Shown here: positions 54,717 through 62,139 of the stretch, piece after piece
Numbering within the stretch: the stretch's first letter is position 1
Layout: every line of letters starts with the position of its first letter
From: Spongiibacter nanhainus
Lineage (GTDB): Bacteria > Pseudomonadota > Gammaproteobacteria > Pseudomonadales > Spongiibacteraceae
Assembly (NCBI RefSeq): GCF_016132545.1
Contig: NZ_CP066167.1
Location: forward strand, 2,383,001 to 2,447,000
Direction: 5' to 3'
DNA: 64,000 nucleotides
Position numbers and translations under genes: made by a program
The notes under the pieces: model-generated
What the model saw: only the letters and a program-made list of their open reading frames with translations
Told to the model about the DNA's origin: nothing
Databases searched by the model: none

Positions 54717-55124
54717 ATGCCTACCACCTTGCTTAGCGACAGCATCGAAGTCGGTATCGTGACCGACAACATCGAACAAATGCGGCATTTTTACGGCGAG
54801 GTACTCGACCTTGAGTATGAAGGAGAGCTCCCCTTTACCGGCGGCACAATGCACCGTTACAAACTGGGCACCAACATCATCAAGCTGGTGAGCTATCAGA
54901 CAATGCCAACCAAAAGCCTGCCCGGCGGCGGCGAGGCCGGTTTAGGCATTCGCTACTTTAGCTTTGGGGTTGCCGATCTGGATGCGGCGGTGGCCGGCTG
55001 GCAATCCGGGGGAGCAGAACTCACCGTAGACATCACCCCCTTTGGCGGCGGGGTCGGTTTTTGTTTTATGGCCGACCCGGATGGCAACTGGATTGAAGTC
55101 TTTGGGATGACCACGGCCGAATAA
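54717..55124 (+). CDS. VOC (glyoxalase/dioxygenase superfamily) protein
   Basis: 135 residues: IEVGIVTDNIEQMRHFYGEVLDLEYEGELPFTGGTMHRYKLG, a middle strand GIRYFSFGVADLDAAVAGW and the C-terminal FMADPDGNWIEVFG, the bleomycin-resistance / glyoxalase fold with two beta-alpha-beta-beta-beta units. Metal ligands are not certain and substrate is unknown. Confidence 0.85.
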   Translation: MPTTLLSDSIEVGIVTDNIEQMRHFYGEVLDLEYEGELPFTGGTMHRYKLGTNIIKLVSYQTMPTKSLPGGGEAGLGIRYFSFGVADLDAAVAGWQSGGAELTVDITPFGGGVGFCFMADPDGNWIEVFGMTTAE

Positions 55125-55135
55125 CACTGCTGCCA

Positions 55136-56161
55136 TTACGGCGCGGCGATCGCCAATTTGCGCATTTTTTCAATCAGTGTGGTGCGCCGCACTCCCAGCC
55201 TTCTGGCCGCAGCACTGACATTGCCCTCGCACTGAGTCAGGGCCTGCTCAATCCACCCTCGCTCCACGGTCTGCAACGCGGTTTTCATACCCACGTCTGG
55301 GTCGGGCAGCGGCAGCCACGCGGGGCTTGGGGTATCCCCCCCTGCCGCTGTCGATACACCGCCCACCGCAGTATTTTGAGGCTTGCTGTTTGGATCGAGA
55401 CCAGCAGACAGATAGGGCTCGGGCAGCTGGTCTGGCTCCACAAGCTGATTGGGATACATAATACACAGGCGTTCCAGCAGGTTGGCCAGTTCCCGCACAT
55501 TGCCTGGCCACTGCCAGGCCTGTAAGGCCGCTACCGCGCGAGCCGAGAGGCTCACCTGCCCGACGCCCTCGGCGGCCAGTTGCCTCAGTACATCGTCGAC
55601 GAGTTGCGGCAGATCCTCGGTACGCTGGGCCAGCGGCGGTACTGTAAGGGGGAAGACATTCAGGCGGTAGTACAAATCCTCCCTGAACCGCCCCTCTTCA
55701 ATCAGCACCGGCAAGTCGCGGTGAGTCGCTGCCACAATGCGCACATTGGCGTTGCGGGTGCGGGCTGAGCCCACCCTCTCAAAACACCGCTCTTGGATTA
55801 CTCGCAGGATTTTGACCTGCATATCCAGAGGCATATCGCCAATTTCATCCAAAAACAGCGTGCCGCCCTCGGCCAATTCAAAACGACCAGCCCGGGCGGC
55901 AATAGCACCGGTAAAAGCCCCCTTCTCGTGACCAAAGAGTTCACTTTCCAACAGGTCCTTGGGGATGGCCCCGCAGTTTACCGGCACGAAGGGCCCCTTG
56001 GCCCGATCTGAAAGACGATGGATCTCTCTTGCCACCACCTCCTTGCCGGCGCCCGATGGGCCGAGAATCAACACCGTGACGGTCTTGTCCGCCACCTGGT
56101 GCAGCTGGTCCTTCAGCGCCCGCATTGCCGGGCCAAGTGCCACTAATCCACCCTCAGTCAT
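55136..56161 (-). CDS. sigma-54 activator without an N-terminal sensor
   Basis: 341 residues. Walker A is GPSGAGKEV, the sigma-54-contacting loop is GAFTGA, Walker B is [11 protein letters not shown], and the C-terminal Fis-type helix-turn-helix is [22 protein letters not shown]. Nothing precedes the AAA+ domain, so it lacks receiver, GAF or PAS domains. It is of the FleQ/NorR class fold but truncated at the N terminus by comparison, which suggests control by abundance or by a separate partner. A Ser/Gly/Ala-rich linker ([15 protein letters not shown]) joins the AAA+ and DNA-binding parts. Confidence 0.88.
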   Translation of the reverse strand: MTEGGLVALGPAMRALKDQLHQVADKTVTVLILGPSGAGKEVVAREIHRLSDRAKGPFVPVNCGAIPKDLLESELFGHEKGAFTGAIAARAGRFELAEGGTLFLDEIGDMPLDMQVKILRVIQERCFERVGSARTRNANVRIVAATHRDLPVLIEEGRFREDLYYRLNVFPLTVPPLAQRTEDLPQLVDDVLRQLAAEGVGQVSLSARAVAALQAWQWPGNVRELANLLERLCIMYPNQLVEPDQLPEPYLSAGLDPNSKPQNTAVGGVSTAAGGDTPSPAWLPLPDPDVGMKTALQTVERGWIEQALTQCEGNVSAAARRLGVRRTTLIEKMRKLAIAAP

Positions 56162-56488
56162 ACCGCGTTTCCATTGTGCTCCAAGCTAATGTGTCTCAAC
56201 CTCTTGTGCCTCAACCCCAATTTTCTATTCGCTGCCTTGTTGGTGTCGATTTTTTGACTATACCTAGAGTCACCCTCCATCGCCAGCTAACTATGTCTGT
56301 TATTTGACACCCCTATCCCACCGCGCCATCGAATTCCCGGCACCATCAACGCCAAAGCAGCACCTCACAATCGAACGCTTGCAAGCGCCCCTTTGCTGAC
56401 GGAGGACTTAACAGAGATGACACTTGCGCGAGATAATCGCCATCATCGACAATGCCGCCCGCACACCATTGATCACAGGACTACCCCA
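56162..56488. other. divergent intergenic region, sigma-54 activator / gpt
   Basis: 327 bases without a supportable gene. An inverted repeat TGACT-N8-AGTCA lies at 56255-56272, in the upstream region of the sigma-54 activator gene. No clear -24/-12 promoter. Confidence 0.45.
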
Positions 56489-56950
56489 ATGACTGATACC
56501 GCCCCGGTGTACTACTTGAGCTGGGAAGAACTGCACCGCGATACCCGAAACCTGGCTCGAAAACTGGTAGACACACCGTGGAAGGGGGTCATCAGCATCG
56601 CCCGGGGCGGGCTGGTGCCCGGCGCCATTCTCGCCAGAGAACTGAACTTGCGGGTGGTGGACACACTGTGTATCGCCAGCTACGACCACGACCGCCAGGG
56701 CGAGCTGAACGTGCTCAAGGCTGTTGAGGGGGACGGCGACGGCTACCTGTTGGTGGATGACTTGGTCGATACCGGCGTCACCGCCCGCGCCGCAATGCAG
56801 CTGTTACCCAAAGCCACCTTTGTGGCGATCTATGCCAAGCCTGCGGCTATCGAGCTTACCACTCACCATGTTCGAGAGTTTGCTCAGGAAACCTGGATTC
56901 ACTTTCCCTGGGACATCACCCATGTCTACAGCGAGCCGTTGATCAAATAG
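56489..56950 (+). CDS. gpt: xanthine-guanine phosphoribosyltransferase
   Basis: 153 residues from the ATG at 56489 (AGGA upstream). ISIARGGLVPGAILARELNLRVVDTLCIASYDHDRQGELNVLK and the PRPP loop LLVDDLVDTGVTARA match E. coli Gpt nearly along its length. It salvages xanthine and guanine. The in-frame extension to 56393 is not likely to be translated. Confidence 0.95.
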   Translation: MTDTAPVYYLSWEELHRDTRNLARKLVDTPWKGVISIARGGLVPGAILARELNLRVVDTLCIASYDHDRQGELNVLKAVEGDGDGYLLVDDLVDTGVTARAAMQLLPKATFVAIYAKPAAIELTTHHVREFAQETWIHFPWDITHVYSEPLIK

Positions 56951-57022
56951 AGCTGGCCTTTGCCAGCCCTGTTGATTACCGCTAAAATCACCGCACTTTT
57001 TATGGGCACAGCCCAACACCCT

Positions 57023-57099
57023 GCCCCGGTGGCACAGCTGGATAGCGCGGCCCCCTCCTAAGGGGCAGGTCACAGGTTCGAATCCTGTCCGGGGCACCA
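57023..57099 (+). tRNA. tRNA-Arg (CCT anticodon)
   Basis: A 77-base cloverleaf: acceptor GCCCCGG/CCGGGGC, an anticodon arm GCCCC-CTCCTAA-GGGGC with anticodon CCT, T arm ACAGG-TTCGAAT-CCTGT, and an encoded CCA end. The D stem has one A-C mismatch. The anticodon reads AGG codons. It stands alone between gpt and the CHAD gene. Confidence 0.96.
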
Positions 57100-57244
57100 T
57101 TTCCATCCCCGCTCACACCCGGTCTACACAGTCTCCCGCTTTTATCCTAAACGTTGGAGCGCTTCCCCGAATCTGCGGAGGTTGCTAAAGTATTTGTCTG
57201 CTCTATTGGACGTAATGCCAAAACGTGTGGAGAGGCCAAACAGC

Positions 57245-58753
57245 ATGGAGCAACATTGGCTTGCAGATGAGCCGATCGCCCCGAATCATCTGGCGGCCCT
57301 ACTCGGCGACGACTTTTGTGGCGACTGGGAGCCCCCCGCCGAAACCCGCATCGAAGTGCTGGACACCTTTGGTTGGTCGATCTGGCACAGCGGCGCGTTG
57401 TTGTGCCGATCTAGCAACAAGACGCTGACACTGTACAGCCACAATGGCAGTGTTCAGGCTTGGACCGAGGCGCCGCGTTCGGCACGCTTCTGGTGGCAAC
57501 TTCCTGAGGGGGAATTGCGCGATACTCTCAAACCCGTCACAGAATTGTGGTCCTTTAATCCGGTGGCATCTTTTTATCAACGCCGCCAAACCGTCAATAT
57601 CCGCAATGAGGATGGCAAAACCGTCGCCCGCCTGCAGCACACCACCTGTTCCACCAGTCACAAGGCCCACTGTTCTCTGGTGGCCCTGCAGGGCTACAAG
57701 CACAGCTTTTCACGGATCAGCCGCCGCCTGGCCGAGGCCGAGACTATTGCCGTTTCACCACTGGCTGAGCATGCGTGGCTGACCGCCTGCGCTACACCCA
57801 GAAAAATCGACAAGCTGCCCCACTTCGGCATTGACGCTCAGCAGAGCGCAGAATCGGCAGTGCGGCAAATGATCCGGGCCATGTTGGAGCAAGCCAGGCT
57901 GTTCGAGCCGGGGATACTGGAAGACACGGATACCGAATTTCTCCACCAGTATCGCGTCAGTATTCGCAAGGCTCGTTCACTGGTTACGCTGATGGGCAAG
58001 GTGTTGAGCCTGGATGCCAAAACCACCTTAAAACAGTGCTTCAAACAGCTGGTGGGTCCAACCGGCGAGCTGCGCGATATGGATGTGTTTCTTTTGGCCA
58101 AAGACCACTACACAGCGCTCTTGCCAGGCGGCTTTGAAGCGGGCCTGGACGAACTGTTTGCCGAAGCAAGCAAAGATCGCCGCCGCGCATTGAAAAGAGT
58201 GCGCAAATGGATGCGTTCAGAGCGTTATCAACAGGTCATCAACGATCTGGATACGACACTGAGCAGCCCCGCGCAGCTGCAAAGCAAGAAGGCGGCTAAG
58301 CCGGTGGCAACGCTGCTGGAGAAAAATGCCCACAAGAGTTTTCAGCGTATTAAAAGCCTGGGCTCGTCCATAGACAAATACACCCCCGACAATGAGATAC
58401 ACGCACTGAGAATAGAATGTAAAAAAATGCGCTATTTGATGGAGTACTTTATCGAGATACTGCCCGAAAAGCCGACTATGAAATTTGTGAAGTCCCTGAA
58501 AAAACTGCAAGACGTTTTGGGAGATTTCAACGACTACGCCGTACAACAGAACTTTTTGCGGCAGTACACCGACAGCCACACCAGCTCGGCTGCCTTGAGT
58601 GCCGCCACAGGGGGAATGATCGCCGTGTTGCACCAGCTTCATTTACAAGCGAGACAGCAGGTAGAAGCTGCCTTTGCCGGCTTTAACTCGGCAGAGGTCG
58701 AATCGACGTTCAGTGCTATTTTTGCCGGGGAAACACGGGGGCAGGAAAAATAA
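57245..58753 (+). CDS. CHAD domain protein with a degenerate CYTH-like N-terminal part
   Basis: 502 residues from the ATG at 57245, which has GGAGAGG nine bases upstream; a TTG at 57182 abuts its GGAGG and is less likely. Residues 200-500 form a CHAD domain of conserved-histidine alpha-helices (HQYRVSIRKARSLVTLM, HALRIECKKMRYLMEYF, LQDVLGDFNDYAVQQN). The first 150 or so residues (VLDTFGWSIWHSGALLCRSSNKTLTLYSHNGSVQAW) resemble the CYTH beta-strand pattern but lack its catalytic ExExK residues. CHAD proteins bind polyphosphate granules. First of three consecutive genes. Confidence 0.87.
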   Translation: MEQHWLADEPIAPNHLAALLGDDFCGDWEPPAETRIEVLDTFGWSIWHSGALLCRSSNKTLTLYSHNGSVQAWTEAPRSARFWWQLPEGELRDTLKPVTELWSFNPVASFYQRRQTVNIRNEDGKTVARLQHTTCSTSHKAHCSLVALQGYKHSFSRISRRLAEAETIAVSPLAEHAWLTACATPRKIDKLPHFGIDAQQSAESAVRQMIRAMLEQARLFEPGILEDTDTEFLHQYRVSIRKARSLVTLMGKVLSLDAKTTLKQCFKQLVGPTGELRDMDVFLLAKDHYTALLPGGFEAGLDELFAEASKDRRRALKRVRKWMRSERYQQVINDLDTTLSSPAQLQSKKAAKPVATLLEKNAHKSFQRIKSLGSSIDKYTPDNEIHALRIECKKMRYLMEYFIEILPEKPTMKFVKSLKKLQDVLGDFNDYAVQQNFLRQYTDSHTSSAALSAATGGMIAVLHQLHLQARQQVEAAFAGFNSAEVESTFSAIFAGETRGQEK

Positions 58754-58775
58754 AGGGCTCAGGAGAAACACAGAA

Positions 58776-59513
58776 ATGAAGGTGCTGTCATGCTACAGCT
58801 TGAAAGGCGGCGTCGGCAAAACCGCCGCCGCGGTTAATATTGCCGACCTCGCCGCCCGCAGGGACATCAAAACGCTGCTTGTGGACCTCGATCCCCAGGG
58901 CGCGTCGGCGTTTTACTTCCGCGTTAAACCGGCCAAGGCCAAGCTGGGGAAAACCCTGCTCAGCGCTGCCAATAGCAGCGTCCGGGATCATATTCGGGAG
59001 AGCGACTATCCCAACCTGGATATTCTGCCGGCCCACCAGAATTTTCGTAAATTTGAGGCCTTGCTCGCCGACCACAACAAAGGCGGCAAACGCCTGCGCC
59101 GTATCCTCGACATTCTGGGCAAGGATTACCAGCTACTGGTATTGGATTGTCCGCCGGGGCTGGGCTATTTGTCGGAGGCCGTTCTCCACGCCAGCGACAT
59201 TGTCGTGGCCCCCATTATTCCCACAACCTTGTCGGAACGCGCCTTTGACCAACTGATGGATTTCATCAAGCAAAAAGGGATTTCCAAGAAAAAAATTCGC
59301 CCGTTTTTTTCGATGGTGCAAGCGCAAAAATCCTTGCACCGGCGCACGATCCCACGGATGCTAACTCATTATCCGCAGTTTTTACGCACCCCTATCCCCT
59401 TCTCCAAGGACGTGGAGAACATGGGGGAGCGACGCGCCCCTCTGAGCCGGTTTGCCGCTACCCGGCCAGCCACCCGGGCGTTTTCCATGTTGTTTGATGA
59501 GTTGTTCCCATAG
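58776..59513 (+). CDS. ParA/MinD-like ATPase
   Basis: 245 residues from the ATG at 58776, with AGGAGA upstream and 22 bases after the CHAD stop. The deviant Walker A motif KGGVGKT lies at residues 10-16 (YSLKGGVGKTAAAVNIADLAA), followed by LLVDLDPQGASAFYF and LDCPPGLGYLSEAVL. There is no ParB partner gene nearby and no N-terminal DNA-binding domain. Such ATPases position plasmids, carboxysomes or other cargos. Being inserted between CHAD and CYTH genes suggests it positions a polyphosphate-linked body (inference). Confidence 0.88.
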   Translation: MKVLSCYSLKGGVGKTAAAVNIADLAARRDIKTLLVDLDPQGASAFYFRVKPAKAKLGKTLLSAANSSVRDHIRESDYPNLDILPAHQNFRKFEALLADHNKGGKRLRRILDILGKDYQLLVLDCPPGLGYLSEAVLHASDIVVAPIIPTTLSERAFDQLMDFIKQKGISKKKIRPFFSMVQAQKSLHRRTIPRMLTHYPQFLRTPIPFSKDVENMGERRAPLSRFAATRPATRAFSMLFDELFP

Positions 59514-59550
59514 CAGCTCCCCCTACACACGAACAGGACAGGCAGGGAAT

Positions 59551-60021
59551 ATGTCACTGGAAATTGAACGCCGCTTCGTACTGGATGAGTTACCCGAAGA
59601 CTGGCGACAGCAGGCCAAAGCAATCGCCATCAAGCAGGGCTATTTAATTATTGAAGAGCGCCGCGAGCTTCGGCTGCGCAAAAAAGGCACGCGCCACTTA
59701 ATGACCGTCAAGTATGGCACCGGATTGATGCGGGACGAGCAAGAGCAGGAAATCGATGCCGGCCTGTTCGAGATGCTTTGGCCACTGACTGAAGGCAAGC
59801 GACTGGAAAAGACCCGCTACAGTATGTGGGTGGGCGATGACCTCTACGAGGCCGATGTCTTTGAGGGGGGGCTGGCCCCTTTACTCATGCTGGAAGTCGA
59901 GTTCGCCACCGAAGCCGACGCCAATCGATTTACACCACCGGATTTTGGCTGCCGCGACGTTACCGACGATCCACGTTACAAAAATGCATCACTGGCGAAA
60001 CACGGTCGCCCAGAGGATTAG
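59551..60021 (+). CDS. CYTH domain (triphosphate tunnel) protein
   Basis: 156 residues from the ATG at 59551. EIERRFVL (E4-x-E6-x-R8, the ExExK/R hallmark) and IKQGYL, RLRKKGTRHLMTVKYGTG and YEADVFEGGLAPLLMLEVEF are the tunnel-lining strands of the family, which hydrolyses inorganic triphosphate or makes cAMP. The Arg in place of Lys in the hallmark is common in the polyphosphatase-type group. It lacks the C-terminal CHAD part that is often fused to it; that part is the separate gene two positions upstream. Confidence 0.87.
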   Translation: MSLEIERRFVLDELPEDWRQQAKAIAIKQGYLIIEERRELRLRKKGTRHLMTVKYGTGLMRDEQEQEIDAGLFEMLWPLTEGKRLEKTRYSMWVGDDLYEADVFEGGLAPLLMLEVEFATEADANRFTPPDFGCRDVTDDPRYKNASLAKHGRPED

Positions 60022-60042
60022 AACCGCTTCCCGGCTCGATAC

Positions 60043-60072
60043 AAAAAAGCCCCGGCTGTCGCCAGCCGGGGC
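60043..60072 (-). terminator. intrinsic terminator (minus strand)
   Basis: GCCCCGGCTG-N4-CAGCCGGGGC is a perfect 10-bp stem with loop GCGA (minus strand), followed on that strand by TTTTTT. The T tract is on the minus side only, so it ends leftward transcripts: the candidate small RNA, and perhaps pycB, which stops 204 bases upstream. Confidence 0.88.
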
Positions 60073-60110
60073 CAATACGGAGAGACAAATCCGCAACGGT
60101 GGGTGTGTCA

Positions 60111-60120
60111 GGGGGGGGGG
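60111..60120. repeat. G10 homopolymer
   Basis: Ten consecutive G on the plus strand, in the convergent gap between the CYTH gene and pycB; C10 in the candidate small RNA. Homopolymers this long can change length by slippage. Confidence 0.9.
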
Positions 60121-60147
60121 AGAAACGCCACACCGCCGCGCGATTCA

Positions 60148-60174
60148 TGTAAACGATAATTCATATCATTTACA
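60148..60174. promoter_or_regulatory. 27-bp near-palindrome with a Fur-box-like core
   Basis: TGTAAA-N15-TTTACA with inner arms GATA and TATC; ten of eleven positions pair in each half. The core CGATAATTCATATCA matches the Fur pattern TGATAAT-N-ATTATCA at 11 of 14 positions. It lies across the candidate small-RNA promoter. Confidence 0.55.
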
Positions 60175-60276
60175 ATTGCAACAACCGCATCCCATTTTTT
60201 GTCTTTTAAGGGCAGCCACCCTCACTTCAGCGAGGGTCGATCACCAGCGCCCATCGCAATGACGGCGCACGAAGTG

Positions 60277-62088
60277 CTATAGCGCCTCTATCTCGATCAA
60301 TACCTCACCCGGTGTGACCCGGTCACCTTTACTGACGTAAATTTCCGTCACCGTACCGGCAATGGGTGCTTGCACCTCGGTCTCCATCTTCATGGCTTCC
60401 GCCACCAACAGTGCCTGGCCTTCTTTGACCTCGTCGCCCTCGGCGACCAGTACCTCGACAATGTTGCCGGGCATATTGGTGGTAACATGCCCCGGTGCAC
60501 TGGCTTGTTTGCGACCGCTGCCACCCTCGGCCTTGAACTCGTTGAGGGCCTCGAAAACCACCTCTTCAGGCATGCCATCCAGGGTCATGTAAAGGTGGCG
60601 CTTGCCACTGCCCTTCATACCGACACCGGTAATGGCAACCTGATAACTCTCGCCGTGGACGTCAACGATAAACTCGGTGGGCACACCGCCCTCAGTCACC
60701 GGCCGCTCGCTGCCGCCTATCGGCTCCAATACTTCTGGCACCAGTGTTCCGTCCCGCCGCTGCTGGAGGAACTCGCGTCCCAGATCAGGGAACATGGCAA
60801 AGGTGAGAACGTCCTCCTCGCCCTCTGCCAAATCGCCAATATCGGCGCGCAGCTTATTTAGTTCAGGGGGTAGCAAATCGGCGGGGCGTACATCAATCAC
60901 ATCCTCAGAGCCGATCGCCTTGGCCCGCAACTCCTCGTTCACCTGGCCCAAGGCGGCACCGTAGTGACCTTGCAGATAGCGCTTCACTTCATTGGTAATG
61001 GTGGCGTAACGCTTATCGGCCAACACATTCATCACCGCCTGAGTGCCGACAATTTGCGAGGTGGGCGTGACCAGCGGCGGATACCCGAGGTCTTTGCGCA
61101 CAGCGGGAATTTCGGCAAACACGTCGTCGATACGGTTCAATGCGCCCTGCTCTTTGAGCTGATTGGCCAGATTGGACATCATGCCGCCGGGCACCTGGTT
61201 GATCTGCACGCCAACGTCTTCCCGGGTAAATTCGCTTTCAAACTGGTGGTATTTTTTGCGCACCTCCCACAACTGCCTGGCAATGCTCTGCAACTTGGGC
61301 AGTTCCAGACCGGTATCCTGGGGAGTGTCTTTCAGTGCCGCCACCATGGTTTCGGTGGCGGGGTGACTGGTGCCATTGGCAAAGGCGGACATTGCCGTGT
61401 CGATAATGTCGACGCCAGCATCGATCGCCTGCTGCTGACACAGCCCTGCCAGCCCAGAGGTCATATGAGAGTGCAATGCCAGCGGCAGATCAAATTCCGC
61501 TTTCAGCGCCGCTACCAATTCGGCGGTAGCGGTGGGCGTTAACAGGCCGGCCATATCTTTGATGGCGATGGAATCGATGCCCATGTTCACCATATCCCGG
61601 GCCTGCTGAACAAAGGTCTCAGTGGTATGCACCGGGCTGGTTGTGTAACAGATGGTGCCTTGGGCGTGCTTACCAGACTTTTTCACCGCCGCAATAGCGG
61701 TTTCAAGATTGCGGACGTCATTCATGGCATCAAAGATACGGAATATATCCATGCCGTTATCGGCGGACTTTTGCACAAAGGCCTCCACCACATCGTCGGC
61801 ATAGTGGCGGTAGCCCAGCAGGTTCTGGCCCCGCAGCAACATTTGCAGCTGAGTATTGGGCAAGGCCTCCCGCAGCTGCCGCAGCCGCTGCCAGGGGTCT
61901 TCCTTGAGAAAACGCACACAGGCGTCGAAGGTAGCGCCGCCCCACACTTCCAGCGACCAAAAACCAATAGCGTCCAACTCCGGGCACACCGGCAACATGT
62001 CGTCGGTACGCAGCCGGGTGGCGATCAGTGATTGGTGGCCGTCTCGCAAGGCCACGTCGGTAATTTTGATGGGCTTGGCTTTACTCAT
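60277..62088 (-). CDS. pycB: pyruvate carboxylase subunit B (carboxyltransferase with biotin carrier)
   Basis: 603 residues from the ATG at 62088. The carboxyltransferase TIM barrel has VALRDGHQSL and the metal-binding SHxx His pair in LALHSHMTSG; the C-terminal biotinyl domain carries Lys567 in EAMKMETEV. The sequence also resembles the oxaloacetate decarboxylase alpha subunit, but no membrane beta or gamma subunit genes follow, so the soluble pyruvate carboxylase reading is preferred. It fills the oxaloacetate pool. 51 bases after the pycA stop. Confidence 0.92.
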   Translation of the reverse strand: MSKAKPIKITDVALRDGHQSLIATRLRTDDMLPVCPELDAIGFWSLEVWGGATFDACVRFLKEDPWQRLRQLREALPNTQLQMLLRGQNLLGYRHYADDVVEAFVQKSADNGMDIFRIFDAMNDVRNLETAIAAVKKSGKHAQGTICYTTSPVHTTETFVQQARDMVNMGIDSIAIKDMAGLLTPTATAELVAALKAEFDLPLALHSHMTSGLAGLCQQQAIDAGVDIIDTAMSAFANGTSHPATETMVAALKDTPQDTGLELPKLQSIARQLWEVRKKYHQFESEFTREDVGVQINQVPGGMMSNLANQLKEQGALNRIDDVFAEIPAVRKDLGYPPLVTPTSQIVGTQAVMNVLADKRYATITNEVKRYLQGHYGAALGQVNEELRAKAIGSEDVIDVRPADLLPPELNKLRADIGDLAEGEEDVLTFAMFPDLGREFLQQRRDGTLVPEVLEPIGGSERPVTEGGVPTEFIVDVHGESYQVAITGVGMKGSGKRHLYMTLDGMPEEVVFEALNEFKAEGGSGRKQASAPGHVTTNMPGNIVEVLVAEGDEVKEGQALLVAEAMKMETEVQAPIAGTVTEIYVSKGDRVTPGEVLIEIEAL

Positions 62089-62139
62089 GATAGTACTCGC
62101 TTTTCTCTGATTCCTGGCATCGGCCGGGGCCGCCTGCAA

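Larger units (their letters stand above)
60042..60146 (-). ncRNA. candidate small RNA, C-rich, with Fur-like operator
   Basis: On the minus strand a promoter-like pair (TTGCAA at 60181-60176, 17-base spacer, TATCGT at 60158-60153) places the start near 60146, and a strong intrinsic terminator ends at about 60042, giving some 105 nt. A C10 run at 60120-60111 preceded by TTTCT gives an unpaired pyrimidine-rich stretch that could pair with Shine-Dalgarno sequences. No persuasive protein is encoded. It might alternatively be part of the pycB 3' untranslated region. Confidence 0.4.

Noticed and set aside
56804-57106. Minus-strand reading frame over tRNA-Arg with a GFEPVTCPLGGGRAIQLCH-type sequence
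   Set aside because: This is the well-known false protein produced by reading antisense through a tRNA-Arg gene.
57023-57244. Integrated element using tRNA-Arg as attachment site
   Set aside because: No integrase gene, no repeat of the tRNA 3' end downstream, and neighbouring genes look like chromosomal core.
60049-60072. Terminator of the CYTH gene on the plus strand
   Set aside because: The T tract is only on the minus strand; the plus-strand sequence after the hairpin is CAATACGG.
60111-60120. Phase-variable contingency tract within a gene
   Set aside because: The G10 run is intergenic on both strands, so slippage would not shift a reading frame.
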